NCBI GenBank assembly: GCA_023396625.1
Contig: JAEWVY010000237.1
Span: 1-7,805 of the forward strand
DNA length: 7,805 nt
Origin: Pseudomonadota bacterium
GTDB lineage: Bacteria; Pseudomonadota; Gammaproteobacteria; Burkholderiales; Burkholderiaceae_C
Direction of reading: 5' to 3'
Shown: piece by piece, positions 1 to 5,054 of the stretch
How positions within the stretch are numbered: the first letter of the stretch is position 1
How the letters are laid out: every line of letters begins with the position of its first letter
Made by a program: the position numbers and the translations under genes
Notes under the pieces: model-generated
Seen by the model: the letters and a program-made list of their open reading frames with translations, nothing else
Database searches by the model: none
Told to the model about the DNA's origin: nothing

Positions 1-172
1 AATACCAGTGACCGTCGTAACGCGCGAGCAATGGCCGGTCGTTGGAAATCAGTTCCGCGCCAAGGCTCAGCACGAACAGTGCGCAGAACGCCACCAGACT
101 CCAGAACCCCAATCGGTTGCGCCGAAAACGCAGCCAGGCGCGTTGCGAGGGAGAGATGGAAACCGTGCTCAT
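1..172 (-). CDS. yejE: Oligopeptide ABC transporter permease YejE, N-terminal part (cut by window edge)
   Basis: This is the second inner-membrane permease of the YejABEF peptide importer, which in enterobacteria takes up oligopeptides and microcin C. Only the first 57 codons lie in the window; the gene continues past base 1. The visible protein has a basic start with SQRAWLRFRRNRLGFWSL (residues 9-26), then a first membrane segment at about residues 23-42, then ELISNDRPLLARYDGHWY. This follows the known YejE N-terminus closely (RFRxNRxGxWSL, then an S/E-L-I-x-N-D-x-P-L-L-x-R-Y-D-G-x-W-Y stretch). I chose the ATG at 172 because it aligns with the family start; an in-frame ATG at 193 would add seven residues, and neither has a convincing Shine-Dalgarno. 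It is the third gene of the yejA-yejB-yejE unit but is separated from yejB by an unusually long gap of 138 bases. Confidence 0.9.
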   Translation of the reverse strand, partial: MSTVSISPSQRAWLRFRRNRLGFWSLVAFCALFVLSLGAELISNDRPLLARYDGHWY

Positions 173-242
173 CGCCGCGAAGAGGCTGGGCATTGCAAGG
201 CCCGTGAACCATGAAAGGATTGAGTCGGGAAACGCCGCGGAA

Positions 243-300
243 CCGGCTTCGCCGGGTCGCCGGCGTGGCCCCCCAGGAAGGGGAGGCCGCTGAAAGCGGC
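243..300. repeat. Cluster of GC-rich inverted repeats between yejB and yejE
   Basis: This gap inside the transporter operon holds several back-to-back or overlapping dyads, read by eye. Bases 286-291 and 295-300 form a perfect 6-bp stem with a 3-base loop (GCCGCT/AGCGGC). Bases 267-274 pair with 281-288, an 8-bp stem including one G-T pair and a 6-base loop. Bases 250-255 pair with 260-265 (CGCCGG/CCGGCG, 4-base loop), and 243-247 can alternatively pair with 251-255. Some arms overlap, so not all stems can form together. No T-run follows on the minus strand, so a plain intrinsic terminator is unlikely. It could be a REP-like element or an mRNA-stabilising or attenuating structure between yejB and yejE; which of these is inference. 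Confidence 0.55.
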
Positions 301-310
301 AACGGGAAAA

Positions 311-1345
311 TCAATCGAATTTGACACGCGGGTCCACCCAGACATAACAGAGGTCGCTGACCAGTTTGGTCACCAGCGCGATCAGCGTGAACAGGTACAA
401 GGTGCCCAGCACGACCGGATAGTCGCGCCGCATGACCGACTCGTAGCTCAGCAGGCCCAGCCCGTCGAGGGAGAACAGCGTCTCGATCAGCAGGGAGCCA
501 GAAAAGAATGCGCCGACAAACGCCGCCGGGAAGCCAGTCACGATGGGGATCAGCGCATTGCGCATCACGTGCTTCCACAACACGCGGCGCTCTGTCAGGC
601 CCTTGGCGCGCGCCGTCAGCACGTACTGTTTGCGGATTTCCTCCAGAAATGCATTTTTTGTGAGCATGGTCGTCACCGCGAACGCGCCCAGCACGCTGGC
701 CGCCACCGGCAGCGCGATATGCCAGAGGTAGTCGGCGATGCGGGCGCCCCAGCCCAGACTCGCCCAGTTGTCCGACGTCAGACCCCGCAGCGGAAACCAC
801 TGGAGCTGGCCGCCGAAAACGACGAGCAGCGCCACCCCCAGCACAAAGCCGGGAATGGCGTACCCCACCAGGACGAGAAGACTGGTGACGGTGTCGAAAC
901 GACTGCCCGCGCGCACCGCCTTGGCGATGCCCAAAGGCACCGACACCAGGTAGCTCAGCAAAAATGTCCACAGCCCCAGGCTGATCGACACCGGCAGCTT
1001 CTCCCGCACCAGGGTCCACACGTCCTTGGGGTAAAAAAAACTCTTGCCCAGATCGAACCGCGCAAACTGCCCCAGCATGCGGACGAAGCGCTCCGGCGCC
1101 GGGCGGTCAAAGCCGTACAGGGCCCGGATTTCCGCAATGCGTGCCGCATCCACGCCCTGCCGCCCGCGGTAACCCGCGCCCGCGACGGTGGCGCCCTCGC
1201 CGCCGCCGTCGCGCCCTTGCAACTGCGCCACCATCTGCTCCACCGGCCCGCCCGGCACGAACTGAATCACCACGAAAGTCAGCAGCAGCACCCCCAGCAG
1301 GGTGGGAACCATCAGCAGCAGACGCTTGAGCACATAGGCTGGCAT
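311..1345 (-). CDS. yejB: Oligopeptide ABC transporter permease YejB
   Basis: This 344-residue inner-membrane permease forms the translocation channel of the YejABEF peptide importer together with YejE. Its N-terminus MPAYVLKRLLLMVPTLLGVL and first membrane segment (about 9-30), followed by PGGPVEQ (31-37), match the family. A soluble loop (about 40-95, with YRGRQGVD and YGFDRP) precedes the remaining membrane segments. The binding-protein-dependent permease (EAA) motif that docks the ATPase is at about 237-266 (RKQYVLTARAKGLTERRVLW, then KHVMRNAL). The protein ends in the typical VDPRVKFD. Length is a little under that of E. coli YejB (about 364). The start at 1345 is preferred over a start 12 codons upstream because its ATG shares one base with the yejA stop (TGATG), implying translational coupling. 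The longer form would add 12 residues absent from the family. Confidence 0.96.
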   Translation of the reverse strand: MPAYVLKRLLLMVPTLLGVLLLTFVVIQFVPGGPVEQMVAQLQGRDGGGEGATVAGAGYRGRQGVDAARIAEIRALYGFDRPAPERFVRMLGQFARFDLGKSFFYPKDVWTLVREKLPVSISLGLWTFLLSYLVSVPLGIAKAVRAGSRFDTVTSLLVLVGYAIPGFVLGVALLVVFGGQLQWFPLRGLTSDNWASLGWGARIADYLWHIALPVAASVLGAFAVTTMLTKNAFLEEIRKQYVLTARAKGLTERRVLWKHVMRNALIPIVTGFPAAFVGAFFSGSLLIETLFSLDGLGLLSYESVMRRDYPVVLGTLYLFTLIALVTKLVSDLCYVWVDPRVKFD

Positions 1346-3168
1346 CAGCGCGCCCCCCGCCGATTGGCGTCCGATGCCCACCAGACCGTGGTCACCCAGC
1401 TTTCGGGCTGGTAGTAGCGCGGGGCGGCGGCCGGCTGCTCGAAACGCCCGGCACGCCAGGCCACACGAAACACGCCGCTGTACCAGTGCGGCACCACGTA
1501 GTGGCCGAACCGCAGCACGCGATCGAGCGCCCGCAGGCTGGCGATGAGTTCCGGCCGGGTTCGGGCGGCGACGACGCGCTCGAGCAGCGCGTCCACCGCC
1601 GGGCTGCGCACGCCGATCACATTGGACGATCCCTCGCTGTCCGCGGCCTTCGAGCCGAAACGCTCCACCAACTCCGTGCCGGGCGCTTCGTTGCCGAGCA
1701 TGCGGCTGCCCGTCATGTCGAAGTCGAACACGTCGATGCGCTTTTGCAGAATCGCGAAGTCGACGACCTTGTAATTCACCGCGATCCCGAGTTTTTCCAG
1801 ATTCTTCGCGAACGGCGTGACGACACGGCTCATCGATGCCGAGTTGTCGAGGATTTCAAGCGTGAAGGGCTCGCCCCGGGCATTGCGCAAGGCGCCGTCA
1901 CGGTAGATCCAGCCCGCCTCGGCCAGCAACGCGCGGGCGCGGCGCAGATGGTCGCGCAGCGTGTGTCCGGAGGCGGCGTCCTGCGAGGTCACCGGGGGCT
2001 GGGGCACTTCCTGGGTGAAGACTTCGGGGGGCAGCTGGCCGCGAAGCGGCTCCAGCAGCGCCAGTTCGTCGGCGCCGGGCTTGCCCCGGGCCTCGAAATC
2101 GCTGGCCACGAAATAGCCGCGGACCCGGGTGTAGGCGTTGTAGAACAGCTGCCGGTTGAGCCATTCGAAATCCATGGCCAGGCCAATCGCCTCGCGCACA
2201 CGCACGTCCTGGAACTTCGCGCGCCGCAGGTTGAACTGAAAACCCTGGAAATCCCCCGCATTGCCATGGCGCAGCTCCTTGCGGATCAGCCGGCCCGAGT
2301 CGAACGCCCGCCCGCTGTACGAGCGCGCCCATTCGCGGGCGATGAACGCCTGGATGTAGTCGAACTCTCCCGCCTTGAAAGCCTCGAGTTGGGCCGTGTT
2401 GTCCTTGTAGATCTTGTAGGTGATGCGATCGAAATTGAACAGGCCGCGCCGCACGTTCAGGTCGCGCGCCCAGTAGGCCGGGTTGCGTTCGTAGGTGATG
2501 TCCTTGCCGAAATTCACCCGGCCAATGCGGTACGGCCCGCTGCCGATCGGCATGTCGGTCACGATCTGGTCCAGCGGCTTGCCACCGCCCCACTTGCGGC
2601 TGAACACCGGCAGGCTGCCCGCGATCAATGGCAGCTCGGCATGGGCCTGCCGGAAGTCGAAAGCCACCGTGCGCTCGCCCAATACCCGCACGGCAGCGAT
2701 GTCGGCGAAGATCACGCGGTACTGGGGAGCCGCCTGTGCCGAGGTCAACCGGTCGAAGGAGTGCTTCACATCCGCGGCCAGCACCGGATCCCCGTTGCCG
2801 AAGCGTGCCGCCGGGTGCAGGCGAAACACCACCGAGCGACGGTCCGGCGCCACGGCCACGTCCTCGGCCAGCAGGCCATAGGCCGTGGTGGGCTCGTCCA
2901 TGTTGCCGGTCAGCAAGGTTTCAAACACCAGGCTGCCCAGGGCCGGCGGAGCACTGCCCTTGAGAGTGAACGGGTTGAATTTGTCGAAATTCGACAGCCG
3001 CGTGGGCGGCACCAGCGCGATCTCTCCCCCTTTGGGGGCATTCGGGTTGACGTAGTCGAAATGGGCAAAGCCCGCCGGATATCGGATGTCGCCGAACTGG
3101 GCATAGGCGTGAGCGCCCCAGGCGGGCGCGCCCACCAGCAGACACAGCCAGATCAGCCAAGCTCGCAT
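1345..3168 (-). CDS. yejA: Periplasmic oligopeptide-binding protein YejA
   Basis: This is the substrate-binding protein (SBP_bac_5, DppA/OppA-like) that captures peptides in the periplasm and delivers them to YejB/YejE. The 607-residue length agrees with E. coli YejA (about 604). A Sec signal peptide is evident: MRAWLIWLCLLVGAPAWGAHA, with cleavage probably after residue 18 or 21. The YejA hallmark HFDYVNPNAPKGG is at 37-49. Further family stretches are IGSGPYRI (208-215), EAFKAGEFDY (262-271), RVREAIGLAMDFEWLNRQLF (323-342), PEVFTQ (381-386) and ALDRVLRFGHYVVPHWY (547-563). No lipobox cysteine is placed for lipidation, so it is probably soluble. I chose the ATG at 3168; an in-frame GTG at 3183 would add MQNCR and is possible, since neither start has a strong Shine-Dalgarno. 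It heads the yejABE(F) operon and is divergent from fabI. Confidence 0.94.
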   Translation of the reverse strand: MRAWLIWLCLLVGAPAWGAHAYAQFGDIRYPAGFAHFDYVNPNAPKGGEIALVPPTRLSNFDKFNPFTLKGSAPPALGSLVFETLLTGNMDEPTTAYGLLAEDVAVAPDRRSVVFRLHPAARFGNGDPVLAADVKHSFDRLTSAQAAPQYRVIFADIAAVRVLGERTVAFDFRQAHAELPLIAGSLPVFSRKWGGGKPLDQIVTDMPIGSGPYRIGRVNFGKDITYERNPAYWARDLNVRRGLFNFDRITYKIYKDNTAQLEAFKAGEFDYIQAFIAREWARSYSGRAFDSGRLIRKELRHGNAGDFQGFQFNLRRAKFQDVRVREAIGLAMDFEWLNRQLFYNAYTRVRGYFVASDFEARGKPGADELALLEPLRGQLPPEVFTQEVPQPPVTSQDAASGHTLRDHLRRARALLAEAGWIYRDGALRNARGEPFTLEILDNSASMSRVVTPFAKNLEKLGIAVNYKVVDFAILQKRIDVFDFDMTGSRMLGNEAPGTELVERFGSKAADSEGSSNVIGVRSPAVDALLERVVAARTRPELIASLRALDRVLRFGHYVVPHWYSGVFRVAWRAGRFEQPAAAPRYYQPESWVTTVWWASDANRRGAR

Positions 3169-3206
3169 GCGACAATTCTGCACAGATTTTTCTCGGAGAC
3201 TCGCAC
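3169..3206. promoter_or_regulatory. Very short divergent yejA/fabI start region
   Basis: Only 38 bases separate the yejA ATG (minus) from the fabI ATG (plus), or 23 if yejA uses the GTG at 3183. That is too little for two independent sigma-70 promoters, so at least one promoter must lie inside the opposite gene's first codons. The fabI ribosome binding site is clear: GGAGA at 3195-3199, seven bases before the ATG. I could not identify a convincing -35/-10 pair for either gene. Confidence 0.5.
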
Positions 3207-4013
3207 ATGAGCCAAAAAACCGGCTTTCTCGCAGGCAAGAAACTGCTGATCACCGGCCTGTTGTCCAACCGCTCCATCGCCTATGGCGTGGCCCGGGCCT
3301 GCCATGCTCAGGGTGCCGAGCTGGCGTTCAGCTATGTCGGGGAGCGCTTCAAGGACCGGATCACGGAGTTCGCCGCGGAATTCGGCTCGTCCCTGATCTT
3401 CGATTGCGATGTCGGCAGCGACGAACAGATCGACGCGATGTTCCGCGACCTGGGCCAGAGTTGGCCCAAGTTCGACGGCTTCGTGCACAGCATCGGCTTT
3501 GCCCCGCGCGAAGCCATCGCCGGAGACTTCCTCGACGGCCTGACGCGTGAGAATTTTCGCGTCGCGCACGACATCAGCGCTTACAGCTTCCCCGCCATGG
3601 CCAAGGCCGCCCTGCCCTGGCTGGACACGCGGGCATCGCTGCTGACCATGACCTATCTTGGCGCCATGCGTACCATCCCCCACTACAACACCATGGGCCT
3701 GGCCAAGGCGTCGCTGGAGGCTTCGGTGCGCTACCTGGCCGAGTCGCTGGGTCCGCGGGGCATGCGGGTCAACGGCATCAGCGCCGGCCCCATCAAGACG
3801 CTGGCGGCCAGCGGCATCAAGGATTTCGGCAAACTGCTGGGCATGGCGTCGTCGGCTGCGCCGCTGCGCCGGAACGTGACCATCGACGAAGTGGGCAACG
3901 TGGCGGCATTCCTGCTCAGCGACCTGGCCAGCGGCGTGACCGCGGAAATCACCTACGTGGACTGCGGGTTCAATCAGACCGCCGGGGTGTCCCGCGACAG
4001 TGCGGGAGTCTGA
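3207..4013 (+). CDS. fabI: Enoyl-[acyl-carrier-protein] reductase [NADH] FabI
   Basis: FabI reduces trans-2-enoyl-ACP to acyl-ACP with NADH, the last step of each fatty acid elongation round, in the cytosol. The 268-residue protein is a short-chain dehydrogenase with the FabI-type nucleotide loop GLLSNRSIAYGVA (17-29) rather than the classic TGxxxGxG. CDV (67-69) and FVHSIGFAP (92-100) follow. The catalytic Tyr-x6-Lys is Y160 and K167, with the second active-site tyrosine Y150, matching E. coli Y146/Y156/K163 with an offset of four. G97, M163 and F207 occupy the triclosan-contact positions (G93, M159, F203 of E. coli) with the sensitive-type residues, so triclosan sensitivity is likely. The C-terminus runs a few residues beyond E. 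coli FabI (262) with a tail TAGVSRDSAGV. The start is supported by GGAGA seven bases upstream. It is followed closely by the ligase gene and may be co-transcribed with it. Confidence 0.97.
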   Translation: MSQKTGFLAGKKLLITGLLSNRSIAYGVARACHAQGAELAFSYVGERFKDRITEFAAEFGSSLIFDCDVGSDEQIDAMFRDLGQSWPKFDGFVHSIGFAPREAIAGDFLDGLTRENFRVAHDISAYSFPAMAKAALPWLDTRASLLTMTYLGAMRTIPHYNTMGLAKASLEASVRYLAESLGPRGMRVNGISAGPIKTLAASGIKDFGKLLGMASSAAPLRRNVTIDEVGNVAAFLLSDLASGVTAEITYVDCGFNQTAGVSRDSAGV

Positions 4014-4057
4014 TTTCTGATGTAAAACCCTGTTTTCCAGCGTCGAATGGACCTGGA

Positions 4058-4939
4058 ATGCTACGTTTTTTGAATCAAATGAACCGCCGCTGGTTGCTCC
4101 ATCTCGCCGCCCTGTCGGCATGGGGTGGCTCCGGCGCGCTGGGTCAAGCCGGCGCTGCGGCGGCGAACGCGCCGGCCCTGATGCTGGCCAAAACGTGGCG
4201 CCCGGGCATGCCTCTGAAGGCGTACTGGGTCAGCGAGAAATACGACGGTGTGCGCGGCTACTGGGACGGCCGAGTGCTGCGCACACGCGGCGGCACGGTC
4301 ATCGCCACGCCCGCATGGTTCACCGACGGCTGGCCCACCACCGCGCTCGATGGTGAACTCTGGGCCGGCCGGGGCGGCTTCTCACGCGCCGTCTCGGCCA
4401 TCAAACAGCCGCGACCCGACCACGACGCCTGGCGCCAGTTGCGCTACATGGTGTTCGACCTGCCCACCCACGAGAGCCCCTTTGGCCAGCGCCTGGCCGC
4501 CATCCCACCACTTCTCGCCACCACCGGCCAGCCCTGGCTCCAGGCGGTGACGCAAAATCGCGTCGCCAGCCCCGCCGAACTTCGGGCCTTGCTGGGAAGC
4601 ATCGTGGACGCGGGGGGCGAGGGGCTGATGCTGCACCACGACGGGGCCCGCTACCGGGCGGGCCGCAGCGATGCACTCTTGAAACTCAAGCCCTGGGACG
4701 ACGCGGAAGCCCAGGTGGTGGCCCATGTGCCAGGCCGGGGCCGGCACGCCGGGCGGCTTGGCGCGCTGCAGGTTCGCACGGAAAGCGGGCACATGTTTCG
4801 ACTGGGCAGCGGCCTGAGCGACGCGCAACGCGAAACCCCACCCCCCATCGGCAGCTGGGTCACGTTTCGCCACCAGGGCACGACCGACCGCGGCCTCCCG
4901 CGCTTTGCGAGTTATCTGCGTCAGCGCGAGGATTTCTGA
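4058..4939 (+). CDS. Small exported ATP-dependent DNA ligase (LigE-type)
   Basis: It seals nicks in duplex DNA through enzyme-AMP and DNA-AMP intermediates. All nucleotidyltransferase motifs are visible in the 293 residues: motif I EKYDGVR (60-66) with K61 as the adenylated lysine, motif III LDGEL (97-101), motif IIIa YMVFDLP (130-136), motif IV GGEGLML (186-192) and motif V LLKLKPW (207-213). A short OB domain follows (about 214-293). There is no DNA-binding extension, as in the minimal LigE group of Neisseria and Haemophilus, where a periplasmic location has been proposed. The N-terminus fits export: MNRRWLLHLAALSAWGGSGA from M8, then an Ala-rich stretch to about residue 38. The paired arginines make a Tat signal possible, but Sec is the alternative. 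The start is uncertain: ATG 4058 or ATG 4079 (M8), neither with a strong Shine-Dalgarno. It lies 44 bases after fabI on the same strand, so co-transcription is plausible. Confidence 0.9.
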   Translation: MLRFLNQMNRRWLLHLAALSAWGGSGALGQAGAAAANAPALMLAKTWRPGMPLKAYWVSEKYDGVRGYWDGRVLRTRGGTVIATPAWFTDGWPTTALDGELWAGRGGFSRAVSAIKQPRPDHDAWRQLRYMVFDLPTHESPFGQRLAAIPPLLATTGQPWLQAVTQNRVASPAELRALLGSIVDAGGEGLMLHHDGARYRAGRSDALLKLKPWDDAEAQVVAHVPGRGRHAGRLGALQVRTESGHMFRLGSGLSDAQRETPPPIGSWVTFRHQGTTDRGLPRFASYLRQREDF

Positions 4940-4948
4940 CCCCGCCCG

Positions 4949-4982
4949 CCGGTATGGCGCCCCACCGGATTGGTAATTTTTT
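4949..4982 (+). terminator. Possible weak terminator after the ligase gene
   Basis: Ten bases after the ligase stop, CCGGT (4949-4953) can pair with ACCGG (4964-4968) around a 10-base loop, and a six-base T-run follows at 4977-4982. The stem is short and eight bases separate it from the T-run, so this is a marginal intrinsic terminator for fabI-ligase transcripts. Confidence 0.3.
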
Positions 4983-5054
4983 CATAGCACAAAACCACGA
5001 TTTGACGCTGGATTCGTGCCATTTTCATCAAAATAATTCGCCGGGGTGCCTTGG
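4983..5054. other. AT-richer convergent intergenic stretch
   Basis: This gap between the convergent ligase and decarboxylase genes is markedly more AT-rich than its surroundings. It holds a small dyad TTTT-CATC-AAAA (5023-5034) and a 5-bp dyad CACGA/TCGTG (4996-5000 with 5014-5018). No gene and no strong terminator for the minus-strand decarboxylase is seen. The CATAGCAC...TTTGACGCTGG pattern recalls short dispersed intergenic elements of Comamonadaceae; that resemblance is from memory and weak. Confidence 0.3.

Noticed and set aside
8..293. Two short open frames on the plus strand at the left edge (68 and 83 codons)
   Set aside because: They overlap the yejE N-terminus on the minus strand and the hairpin-rich gap, and show no domain or ribosome binding site.
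569..1414. A 281-codon open frame on the plus strand opposite yejB
   Set aside because: The product is a low-complexity His/Arg/Gln-rich shadow of yejB, which is well supported on the minus strand.
1486..3210. A 574-codon open frame on the plus strand opposite yejA
   Set aside because: Same effect of GC-biased codon use. yejA on the other strand is a full-length family match with a signal peptide.
3153..4121. A 322-codon open frame on the minus strand opposite fabI
   Set aside because: fabI is complete with all catalytic residues; the antisense product has no recognisable features and overlaps the start of yejA.
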